A stretch of DNA of 33,235 nucleotides from Methanobacterium sp. UBA353 (lineage in GTDB: Archaea > Methanobacteriota > Methanobacteria > Methanobacteriales > Methanobacteriaceae), in NCBI GenBank assembly GCA_002496805.1, contig DALO01000010.1, positions 1-33,235 of the forward strand. Direction: 5' to 3'. Below the pieces are notes generated by a model that was not told where the DNA came from, did no database searches, and worked only from the letters and a program-made list of their open reading frames with translations. Positions 9,101 to 18,200 of the stretch are shown piece after piece. Made by a program: the position numbers and the translations under genes. How positions within the stretch are numbered: position 1 is the stretch's first letter; each line of letters begins with the position of its first letter.

Positions 9101-12100
9101 TTTGTTTTTCATTTGACTAATATGTTCTAAGTTCTTTCTAATATTATCTAGAGATAGTAAGATTTTTTGTTCTTCAAATCCGGAATCTTTAATTTCGAGG
9201 GTATCTTGGGTTATTTTTCCTTGGTTGAGTAGTGTTCGGAAGGTGTTTAGCCATTCTCCAATGTTTTTGAGGGTTTCTGGGGCACTGTTTTCTCCTTCCC
9301 AATAGTCTCCGAAAAGGGATTTAGCCGTGTTTTCAGAGTTTTCAATATCATTTCGCAGGTCTTGGAACTTAATTAACTCATTAAGTTTTTCTATAAGATC
9401 TTCATCTTTCTTTATAGTTTCTCCAACAATTAAATTATTCAAATTGGCTTTTAAATCAAAATAATTATTAACTCTCAAGTTTAAAGTAGTAATATCCTCT
9501 TCAAGGTCTTTAAAATTAATTTCATTATTCTTACTCTTAAATATAATAAATTCTCTCAATCTATTGGTGATTCCTTTAATATTACGGAAATTAGTTTTTA
9601 TTATCGCAGATGATTTTTCGATACCTAGTTGGTTTAATCCTTTTTCTTTAATTTTGAGGGTATCTTGGGTTATTTTTCCTTGGTTGAGTAGTGTTCGGAA
9701 GGTGTTTAGCCATTTTCCAATGTTTTTGAGAGTTTCTGGGTCACTTTTTTCATCATCCCAATAATCACCAAAAAGTGAATTAGCAACACTTTGAGAATCC
9801 CTAATATTATTTCTAATTTCCTGACAATGAATAAGTTCACCTAAATCATGAACAATAACATCATCATCTTTGGGAGCTATGTCAAAATAAAACGAGGAAA
9901 CAATTTTTCGAGATCTTTTATAGTCTCTACGCAAAAATTTTAATTTTTTTGTAGTTAATTCTTTAAATTCATTCCTAATAGATTTTAAATCGTGATCAAG
10001 TACATCAGACTGAAATTTATTTAATAATGGAATCGATTGTTGATATAAATTGATTAAATTTATTAATTTAGTGGCATTATGGTTGAAGTCATTCCATTCT
10101 GTGCCTTGAACCAATTCTATGTTAAATTGTGGGGACTTAATCAATATAGAAATAGTTTCAAGAGTTTCTTCTAATTCGTTTTCATTAAATGAAGTTCTAA
10201 TACCTGTTAATTTGCTGAGTGATTCCATCTCATTTATGAGGATTTCAATAATAGGATTTAAATTGGATAATGAATCTCTAATCTCACTTTCGTAGTAAGA
10301 AAATAATTCGCTGGAAACAATAAAAAGACCAGCAGATATTTTAATAAAATCATTTAAAAATCCTTTAATATTCTCATCTAAAGCATCTTCCCTATATTTT
10401 TCTAGAATATGTTTATTTTCAATATATTCGTGCACTAAACTAATAGTCTGTTGTGCTTCAGTGCTGAAGGTATCCCACTTAGAGTCTTGGATCAAGTTTA
10501 CATCAAATTTTGGGGCAGTTACTATTTTAGAAATAGTTTCCATAGCTTCTTCTAATTCAAGTTGGTTTAAAGGTCTTTTAATTCCAGTAAGTTTCAATAA
10601 ATTTGATATTAGATCCATATGTGTGTCAATCATGGCTCCTAAACTGTTTAATGAATCTCTGATTTCAATTTCATTAGTTGAAAATAAATCACTAGTCACA
10701 TTGAATAGACCAATAAATTTATTTTCAAAATCACTTAGAAGCCTCTTTACGTTTTCATCTAAAGCAGTTTCAAGGTATTTAGATTTTAATTCATTGAATA
10801 TTTCAATTTGATTAATAATTTCTGTAGCCTTATTATTTTTTTTATCCCAAACCCTATTTTTCAAGATTTTTTCGGGATATACATCAGATTTAATTATTTT
10901 TCGTGCAATTTTACCTTTTTCAAGGACATCATCTAAGTTATTAGGTTGAAAAACCCCTGATTTTTGAGAAAATTCATGGGATTTTTCTTCAATAGTTTCT
11001 AATTGATATAAAAGTGATTCTAGTAAAGTTTTAATCTTTTGTTGTTCTGCTGGTAAAATTAGGTCAGGATTAGAAGATTTCCAAGTATTTGTTTTAATGG
11101 GCTTTATAAAGTTCAAAAGTTCAGAAATGTCACTTAATTTAGATAGTGATTTGTCCCAATCGTTTTTGTTAAATATCAACGGGTCAGGCAAATTTACAAC
11201 AGGAAATTGTTTATTTTTTTTGTTAAAATGTGTAACTGAATCCTCTTTTAGGCCAAATAACTGAAAGGGAGTAAAACCTATTTTTCCATATGGTTTATGG
11301 ATTATGTTAGGATAGTTGTTAAGATCTGTTCTTAGTCCATCTAATACATTAAAATCATCTTCGTTTATATCCAATGGTTGGGATGCGAATTTTAAGGTTC
11401 TTTCCAATTCTTTCAAAACTTCTTTTTTATTTGATTTACGACTATGCAACTCTAAACAAAAATCACCCAGACCTACACTATCTAAACGACTCTTCACTAC
11501 TTCTAATGCCGCCATTTTTTCACTTACAAATAAAACAGTTTTTCCTGATGCGATTAATTCTGCTATTAAGTTTACAATAGTTTGTGATTTTCCAGTGCCT
11601 GGAGGTCCTTCAACCACTAAATTATTCCCTTTTTTCACATCTTCGATTACTGCAATTTGTGAGGAATCAGCATCAGAAACCGTGAATATTTCTCTGGCAG
11701 GTAATTTTACATCAACTTCGTGTTCATTAAAACCAGTCACAGTTTTGACATCATTAGGTATAAATAAATCTTTTACAATAGGATTTGAATCGAAAGAATA
11801 TCCATAAGGCCAGTTTTCAGCCTCTAAATCTTGATACATAACAAATTTAGTAAAGCTGAAAAATCCTAGATAAATTTCATATCTGACATTCCAATCTTTC
11901 ATTTTCTTAATAGATTCTTCAACAGACTGAAAATAATCATAAATTCCATCTTTATTATCAGGCATTTCAAAAGAAGGTAGTTTTATCCCCTGTTCCTTTA
12001 ATTTTGATTGAAGTGAAATATTAGTAAGAATGTCATCTCCTGTCCATTCTATCTTAAATGAACGTTTTACACCTTTACGCTCCATAAAAATAGGTATAAG

Positions 12101-12607
12101 AATTAAAGGCGCTTTTTTGATATCTTCAGATTGTTCTGCTTCCTTCCATTCAAGCAAACCTAGAACTAAATATAAAATATTGTAACCTTGCTCGTCGAAC
12201 ACGGATTTTGCTTGTTGATAAATATTGAATAGTCTTTTTTGAAGTTCTTGAGATGTTAATTTTGTTTGTAATACATTATCCTTGTAATAATCTTGAATAT
12301 CGGTATCTGGACGTGGTAATTCCCATAATAATTCAGATTTATTCTGAATGAGATCATCATTACTCTCTAGATATTCTTCAAGATCTTCTTCGATGATTTG
12401 CCCATTTTTTTCAGGTTTAGGACTAAATTGCATCTTTTTTTCATTTAAAACAAGAATTTCATATATTTCTGTAGGAATTTCATCAAAGACTTTAATAACA
12501 CGACTTCTTGGTCTGAAATTAAGAAGTTGATTGCGCATAGTCAAATCCAGAAGATTCTTTTGCAAAACATTCAATTGTTCTTTAATATCGCTACTTGTTT
12601 TAGCCAT
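6152..12607 (-). CDS. DUF4011 superfamily 1 helicase with Vsr-like (MTES_1575) nuclease and DUF3320 domains
   Basis: This is a very large protein of 2151 residues. I start it at the ATG at 12607, five bases after AGGTGG, rather than at the in-frame GTG at 12616. An N-terminal DUF4011 domain precedes Walker A GPPGTGKS (334-341). A long coiled-coil insert (about 500-1310) made of internal repeats follows. The second helicase half has Walker B IFDEASQ with D1526/E1527, then GDTKQLPP, IQGDERDVIFVSVG and LNVLLTRAREK. A Vsr/MTES_1575-type endonuclease follows, with D1858 in YRIDLAVV and E1875 in GIECDG, then a DUF3320-like C terminus. This architecture is known among anti-phage genes (I recall it as Hhe in defence catalogues). 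It is convergent with the ATPase gene, 22 bases apart. Its length is unusual because of the repeats. Confidence 0.9.
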   Translation of the reverse strand: MAKTSSDIKEQLNVLQKNLLDLTMRNQLLNFRPRSRVIKVFDEIPTEIYEILVLNEKKMQFSPKPEKNGQIIEEDLEEYLESNDDLIQNKSELLWELPRPDTDIQDYYKDNVLQTKLTSQELQKRLFNIYQQAKSVFDEQGYNILYLVLGLLEWKEAEQSEDIKKAPLILIPIFMERKGVKRSFKIEWTGDDILTNISLQSKLKEQGIKLPSFEMPDNKDGIYDYFQSVEESIKKMKDWNVRYEIYLGFFSFTKFVMYQDLEAENWPYGYSFDSNPIVKDLFIPNDVKTVTGFNEHEVDVKLPAREIFTVSDADSSQIAVIEDVKKGNNLVVEGPPGTGKSQTIVNLIAELIASGKTVLFVSEKMAALEVVKSRLDSVGLGDFCLELHSRKSNKKEVLKELERTLKFASQPLDINEDDFNVLDGLRTDLNNYPNIIHKPYGKIGFTPFQLFGLKEDSVTHFNKKNKQFPVVNLPDPLIFNKNDWDKSLSKLSDISELLNFIKPIKTNTWKSSNPDLILPAEQQKIKTLLESLLYQLETIEEKSHEFSQKSGVFQPNNLDDVLEKGKIARKIIKSDVYPEKILKNRVWDKKNNKATEIINQIEIFNELKSKYLETALDENVKRLLSDFENKFIGLFNVTSDLFSTNEIEIRDSLNSLGAMIDTHMDLISNLLKLTGIKRPLNQLELEEAMETISKIVTAPKFDVNLIQDSKWDTFSTEAQQTISLVHEYIENKHILEKYREDALDENIKGFLNDFIKISAGLFIVSSELFSYYESEIRDSLSNLNPIIEILINEMESLSKLTGIRTSFNENELEETLETISILIKSPQFNIELVQGTEWNDFNHNATKLINLINLYQQSIPLLNKFQSDVLDHDLKSIRNEFKELTTKKLKFLRRDYKRSRKIVSSFYFDIAPKDDDVIVHDLGELIHCQEIRNNIRDSQSVANSLFGDYWDDEKSDPETLKNIGKWLNTFRTLLNQGKITQDTLKIKEKGLNQLGIEKSSAIIKTNFRNIKGITNRLREFIIFKSKNNEINFKDLEEDITTLNLRVNNYFDLKANLNNLIVGETIKKDEDLIEKLNELIKFQDLRNDIENSENTAKSLFGDYWEGENSAPETLKNIGEWLNTFRTLLNQGKITQDTLEIKDSGFEEQKILLSLDNIRKNLEHISQMKNKLSEFFVIESVQDSIKFNLLKDEINSLNVRVNDYFDLKANLNNLIVEETIRNDEDLIEKLNDLIKCQDLRNDIENSENTAKSLFGDYWEGENSDPETLKNIGKWLNTFRTLLNQGKITRNAIKIVSNPSRKKLVIDVPSSKSITNFLNDFKKLNKFLKINNLSSDSISRAEFPDLKFKLERYNEDLPKLVQWSQFTLAKKELPALAQPMIEIIDNDILDHDDLLPAFKGNYADHLLKKAFTNYPELRNFVGVIHEKKIREFNNLDQKTLRINRIRVAQRIRKNIPHSSFNISKRSERGILENEFSRKRGHMPIRRLLYEAGSLIKLIKPCFMMSPLSVAQFIDPNGIGHLKFDVVIFDEASQVKPEDALGTLLRGEQLVVMGDTKQLPPTSFFDNIIGNVETDDYELSSLGDMESILHLCKRSFPAKMLRWHYRSRHESLIAVSNQEFYDNHLFIYPSPEHQSNDLGLKYVNLDWQHASYDRGRSSVNLGEAKAIVKAAFKHFDKYGDSKSLGIGTFNVNQQRAIQEILELELRQLTDNDREKFESYFNQEHEEKFFIKNLETIQGDERDVIFVSVGFGFESTKKFSYNFGPLNREGGERRLNVLLTRAREKCVIYSNFRHSDLEIRHNSPFGLKALKTFLAYAENKELLQIDAPLNDFDSPFEESVYELLRSHGYVVHKQVGCAGYRIDLAVVDPKIPGKYLLGIECDGAMYHSSEVARDRDRLRQQVLEGLGWNIYRIWSTDWYKSREESIDRLLKAVKDSKTNPNSINHTISESTFDEPEIFEKQSILVPETKILDLKDTIPKYEIYKRLKISTNIPLHEKNPSELANAINRIVKFESPVHVNEVFRRIRDHWKIKRTGNRIKDNLDSALKIATQKGKIQFKNDFLYFKNKDTVVRLRTGDPPPRIDLISDEEIEKAIIMVIDNQFATEQKDLILQVSRLLGFKTTRGNISERINSIIKELLSDEELVKMPNGMINLPNS
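8700..9840 (-). repeat. 459-bp tandem repeats in the helicase gene (153 residues per unit)
   Basis: The tract beginning GTTATTTTTCCTTGGTTGAG on the + strand occurs at 8751, 9210 and 9669, exactly 459 bases apart. The first two copies match over roughly 280 bases with few differences; the third is close for about 80 bases and then diverges. Each unit encodes LFGDYW followed by LNTFRTLLNQGKIT. Exact outer limits are approximate. The high DNA identity points to recent duplication or gene conversion. Confidence 0.88.
9910..10960 (-). repeat. 381-bp diverged tandem repeats in the helicase gene (127 residues per unit)
   Basis: A second, older repeat family lies next to the 459-bp one. Equivalent codons of ALDENVK, ALDENIK and VLDHDLK fall 381 bases apart (near 10755, 10374 and 9993 on the + strand). 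Neighbouring segments also match, such as IEIRDSLNSL with SEIRDSLSNL and LTGIKRPLN with LTGIRTSFN. A partial further unit precedes them in protein order. Boundaries are approximate. Confidence 0.8.
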
Positions 12608-13431
<824 letters not shown>

Positions 13432-13435
<4 letters not shown>

Positions 13436-13837
13436 GGAGTTACACTCACATTGCAGGGGCCATACTTTTATTTGTAACTTTGGCATATTTCACTAATCTT
13501 GATCATGTGATTATTGGAATTTTCTTTGCAAGTTGGGGCTCTGTTTTCCCTGATATTATTGATAGATTATCAGGAAAGCATAGGGGTATTGGTCATTCAA
13601 TTTTCTGGTTGATTCCATTTGCTCTGATGTGTTTTTGGAATTTAACTGTAGGAGTTGCAATGTTATTAGGTTTTATTTCTCATGTTTTCCTGGATATCTT
13701 GACAATGTATGGTTGTCCTGTTTTGTATCCATTATGGAAGACTGATTTTGTCTGTTTTGGTAAGAAAAGAAGAATTAAAACTGGCACGAATTAGGATAAA
13801 GCTGTGTTTGTGTTTCTTTTATTCCTTTTAATTCCTG
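13432..13837 (+). pseudogene. DUF457/YdjM-type membrane hydrolase, truncated by a stop codon and an IS insertion
   Basis: This is a degraded paralogue of the intact gene at 26227. The first 120 codons read MRSYTHIAGAILLF, then FPDIIDRLSGKHRGIGHS and ISHVFLDILTMYGCPVLYP, which contain the family's conserved His and Asp residues. A TAG at 13792-13794 replaces the CAA (Gln) of the intact copy. Reading on in frame gives DKAVFVFLLFLLIPV, still matching the membrane segment of the intact protein, until the insertion sequence begins at 13838. A short possible continuation follows the element after 15098. The 120-residue product retains all the hydrolase motifs, so it might still be made, but the gene has clearly decayed compared with its paralogue. 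Confidence 0.8.
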
Positions 13838-13854
13838 TAGGGTCTTAGATTTTT
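13838..13854 (+). repeat. Left terminal inverted repeat of the IS element
   Basis: TAGGGTCTTAGATTTTT, the exact reverse complement of 15081-15097. The transposase reading frame ends at its inner edge. Confidence 0.88.
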
Positions 13855-14948
13855 CATGTTTCTGAAAGCTTTTGTAGGGCTGTTTTGGAGTTGTAACCTA
13901 GTGTTGTGATTAGCCCTGCTAAAAATACAATTAGTATGGTGGTTTTTTCAACTGATTTTGGTGTATATTTGTGTATTTTTTTTAAGTTTAGTCCTGATTT
14001 GCATAATTTGAAGAAATCCTCGATTTTTCCACGTATGGGTTTGTATCTTTTCCAGTTTTGTATTTTTTGGATTAATATTTTGGTTAATGTTTTGTATAGT
14101 TTTTTAGCTTCTTTTTTTTGTCTTTTTATCTTTGAATACGCGTAATGGATAGGTTAATTTGTCTTTGAGTTTTTGTAGTTTGAATTTTTCTTTTGGGAAT
14201 ATTAAAGGAACGATTTTGTATTTGGAAATGCCGATTTGGTAGTTTTCGTATTAGGTAGATATCCTCTGTCGAATATTATTATGTCTTTTTTTCTGATTAT
14301 TCGCCTTTTTCGGAGGTTTTCCATTATTTCGTTGAAAATTTTCGTGTCGTGTGGCGCTCCATTGTGGATTAAAAATAGCTACAGGCATTATAGATTCGTG
14401 TTTTATGACTATGGTGGCTTTAAATCCTATGTAGAATCCGTAGGAGGATGTGTAACTCCATTTTTAGATTTTGTTTTTCGAGATATTTTTTAGAGCGATG
14501 TTTACGTTTAGTATTGTAATCTAAATCCACAGGAGTGGCATCAACAATAAAGGTTCGGGTTCCACGTCTTTTAATTGGTTTAGTTTGTATTAATATGCTG
14601 TTTGTAATTTTAACGAATGTATCTGGTTTAAATCGTGAGATGAATTCTGAAATTTGAAGTGCACTAGGCACTTCATTTATTTGGAATAATTTATGAAGTT
14701 TTTTGTCATTTTTAAGCTCTAAAAACAACGAATTCAATGGTTGTATTGAAAAAAATTGCAGTAAATAGTATTTTGATTGATAAAATCATCATATTGGTGT
14801 TTTTAACACCTTTAGACGCAATGATTGTTCTAGATTTTCTGGAACCGATAATTTTAAATATTTTCTCTAACAAGATATAGTTCGGGTCTTCTTTACTGTA
14901 ATTTAAGTGATGCTTCATTTTTGTCACCCAACAAATATATGAAAGCAC
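13854..14948 (-). pseudogene. DDE transposase, multiply frameshifted
   Basis: Read on the - strand, the protein is recognisable in pieces in different frames. The N-terminal part (14948 to about 14730) includes MKHHLNYSKEDPNYILLEKI. The next (about 14737 to 14420) includes QISEFISRFKPDTFV and the first catalytic Asp in FIVDATPVDLDYN. Then follow KWSYTSSYGFYIGFKATIV, GAPHDTKIFNEIMENLRKR and IIIFDRGYL, with the second catalytic Asp. RGKIEDFFKLCKSGLNLKKI, with the catalytic Glu, comes just before the end. At least three or four frame changes are needed to join these, near 14730, 14435, 14350 and 14115, so the gene is dead. The motif set is of the IS4/ISNCY-like DDE class. It could move only if an intact relative elsewhere supplied transposase. 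Confidence 0.85.
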
Positions 14949-15080
14949 TCATACTTAATTTTAACGGTTTAGAAGCCCAATTATTGTTATAAAGCTAAAA
15001 TAAAATTGTATTTCAAGAAACTAATTATCAAATAGTTCATAAAATACAGAAAAAAGAAGGAAACCCCTTTTTTCAACACT

Positions 15081-15097
15081 AAAAATCTAAGACCCTA
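15081..15097 (-). repeat. Right terminal inverted repeat of the IS element
   Basis: AAAAATCTAAGACCCTA, the exact reverse complement of the left end. It is followed by AATTCTTT, the probable target duplication. Confidence 0.88.
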
Positions 15098-15141
15098 AAT
15101 TCTTTTTATCAATATCATATTTTATTAATATGTAAACTTAA

Positions 15142-15197
15142 TTTTTATATGGAAAATTTTAATGAATATTAGACCATAATTATTTTTTTTGGTGGGG
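15142..15197 (+). promoter_or_regulatory. Putative promoter and ribosome site of the McrBC-type operon
   Basis: A TATA-like TTTTTATATG at 15142-15151 precedes a strong ribosome site GGTGGGG at 15191-15197, five bases before the ATG at 15203. A start of transcription near 15172-15178 would give a leader of about 25-30 bases. It lies only about 45 bases outside the IS element. Confidence 0.5.
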
Positions 15198-15202
15198 ATT
15201 GA

Positions 15203-18200
15203 ATGAAAAAATGGATATTTACAACTAAAGAAGTTCTTGAATATCTTAAACTGGATGAAGAAGATGAATTAAAACGTGCAGCACCTATAAAAGCTAAAAA
15301 AGATGACATTATTCTCATTTATAGGGGTCAACCGCATAGTAATATAAAATTTATTTTTAAAGCAAGAACTGACGCTTACAAAGACATTAATTTTAGAGAT
15401 GATTGGGATATTGCAATAGATCTCTTTGATAAAATAGAATTAAAAAAGCCAATTGAAATCAGTGATATGAGAGATGATCCAATTTTAGGTAATTGGAACA
15501 TTGTGCGAAAGAATTTTATGGGCTCTTTTTTTAATATGCCTTCCAAAGAATGGGATCGGTTAAAAAAACTAATTATTGAAAAAAATCCTGAATTAGAATA
15601 TGAAATCAGAATGTTAATTCAAGAGAATAGTAACGTTCACCAAAAATGGACTTTTGTTATGAAGAAGTACTTTTTCGACAAATTTCAAGAAAGTGAAGAA
15701 ATTAGTTGGAATAGCCCGAAGGATATCAAAAACGGTGACATTATTTTTGTATATTCTACTAGTCCTCGCAAACACATTAATTATATTTTAAAAGCCATAA
15801 CTAATCCCTGTAAAAATCCGAGTAAAGACAATGATCTCCGTGTGAAGGTACAAAAAAGGATTGAAATGCCTCAACCAGTAGAATTAAAGGAATTAAAGGA
15901 AAATCCAATTTTAAGCAAATGGTCCCCCATTAATAAGAAAAGTTTCATATTCCAGGGTGCTCACCATAAAATGTCAGATAAACAATATAATGAACTTAAA
16001 AGACTGATTATAGAAAAAAATCCTCAATTAATAACAGATATAGAAAATATTGAAAAAGAATTAAGTTTTGAATTAACTGAAGCATATGAAGAAATAGGGT
16101 TTTATGATTTAAATGCGGGTAGATCCCACATTGTCCGCGATATATGTTATTTACTATCTAATCATACATATACTAATCCAAATGATCTTTATGATTCTTT
16201 GAGGGAAAATATAGGTGAAAATGACTCTTATTTCAAGGCTTATTATCAAAGATCTACTAAAAATTCTAGCCCAGCCTACAATCTTAATTCCGCAAGAACT
16301 CTTGGTTTAGTTGGAAAAAATAATCTAACATTAACAGCTTTAGGTAAAAAATTGGTGGAAGTTGTAAAGAAAAGTGAACTTTTCACACATCATTACAGTA
16401 ATGAAGTTAAGAAATTCTTTTTTGGACTAGCAGTTCAAAATCCTTCGATTCAGACTGCTATGCAGATTTTGCGGAGAAAACGCCAGTTAAGATTTTATTC
16501 CCCTACTTGTAATAGAACTAATAGGGTTTTTTGGAAGAAATCTTTAAATGAAACCAATGTTTTGTGTGAACACGATGATTATCCAGAATGTAAGAAATGT
16601 GACCATGATTTTATAAATCATATTAAAGAATCTTCTCTTCCTTTTGAAACCCTAAAAACTGGCATCAAAGGACATGGGTTCGTGTTTTGGATGTGTAGTC
16701 GGGTTACACCTATGCATCTAACTGGGAAAGATCCAGGATATTCTGGAAATACTATTTATTGGGACAAAAAAGCTGCAGATGAATTGGGAGATTCGATTAA
16801 AATGTTAGATGATGAAACTGAAACTGTTCCTAGAATTTGGAAAATAACTCCGGGAGAACCTGAAAAATCCGAAAAATATTGGCCTATTTACACTGAGAAG
16901 GGTTTCATTGGTATAGGTTGGGTAGAATTTAAAAGAGATTTCCGTGAATTCAACTCTCAAAATGAGTTAAACGCAGCTTTAAATAAGACTTATGGAGAAT
17001 CCAAATCCCAAAGTGCTAAGATGATTTGGGATTTTGCCAATGAAATGAAAGCTGGAGATTATGTAATTGCTAACAGGGGAAAAAATGAAGTTATTGGCAT
17101 AGGAGTTATCCAAAGTGATTATATAGGTCCCAATCATCCCGAAAACCTTAATTTAACTGATTACCCTCATCTTAGAAAGGTTGATTGGAAAATCATTGAC
17201 AATATTGAGGTTTCTAGAAGCTTTGATCGTAAAACAATAACAGAACTAGAAGGTAAAAGATGGAATGAAATAATAAGCACTTATGCGAGAATGAATCCCG
17301 AATTTAAAATTGAATTACTCGAAAAAATCTACGCAGAATTCAAAGAAGAATATTTAGATAGAGATGTAGGTCAGGAACATTTAAAAGCGTATGAAGATGA
17401 ATCTGAAAAGATAACAAAAGCTTATAAGGATGTTATGGAGAAAATCAATCAAAATATTGATGCAACTGATGAAATACTTTACGAATTAGTGCCACATAAA
17501 GGTAAAAGTATTGTGGGCTTTATTGCTAACATCAAAGCATTTTTTGAAAAAACTTATGAAATCAAACCAGATAAATTTCCTGAAATTGCAAATAACTATT
17601 TTAACACCATTCATGATTTCATAGAAACAGATGATTCAGAAATTCAAGAAGAAATAATAAATAAATTCGCCTCAAGTGAATACAGCAAAGGATTTGGCGC
17701 AGGAACCTTAACTCCTATTTTATTTTTTATTAACCACAATTATCCACTTATTAACAATAAAACAGTTGATACAGTAACATTTCTATCTAAAATAATGGGA
17801 GAATCGATAAAATTAGATATGGAATTGAATCATTATGTTGAGAATAAAGATAAATTTAATAATTTTTTAATAAATCTTTCAGAATATCTTCCAGATCTCT
17901 ATGATTTTGCCATCTTCGACATCTTTTGTCACTGGTTATGCGATAAAAACTTAGGATTTTATGCTAAAGGCAAACCTCTGCCCTTATTGGGAAATACTAA
18001 AAAAATATCTGAGTTTGAACCTGTTTTCCTCAAACCAGAACTAATTGAAACAAAATTAAAAATTGCACCTAAAATTAAAGAACAAGTCTGTGGAACTTTA
18101 AATTCTAGTAAACATGTCATGATTACAGGTGCACCAGGTACTGGTAAAACAAATCTTGCAGAAGATGTTTGTAAAGTTGCAGAGAGTCATAAATTTACCA

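Larger units (their letters stand above)
13838..15097 (-). mobile_element. Decayed 1.26-kb insertion sequence with terminal inverted repeats
   Basis: The ends are perfect 17-base inverted repeats: TAGGGTCTTAGATTTTT at 13838-13854 and its complement at 15081-15097. The flanks carry a probable 8-base target duplication with two mismatches, AATTCCTG (13830-13837) and AATTCTTT (15098-15105). Inside is one DDE transposase pseudogene on the - strand. The size and 8-base duplication fit the ISM1-type elements known from Methanobrevibacter, but family assignment is tentative. The element interrupts the first DUF457 copy. Confidence 0.85.

Noticed and set aside
8556..11807. Several plus-strand frames of 60-163 codons
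   Set aside because: They are shadows of the large minus-strand helicase gene, including repeated shadows of its tandem repeats.
13792..13794. TAG read through as pyrrolysine in the DUF457 copy
   Set aside because: The intact paralogue has a Gln codon here and the same gene is also hit by an IS and lies next to a frameshifted partner. Decay is the simpler explanation.
13906..14493. Plus-strand open frames of 79 and 85 codons
   Set aside because: They are antisense to the recognisable transposase pieces and have no ribosome sites.
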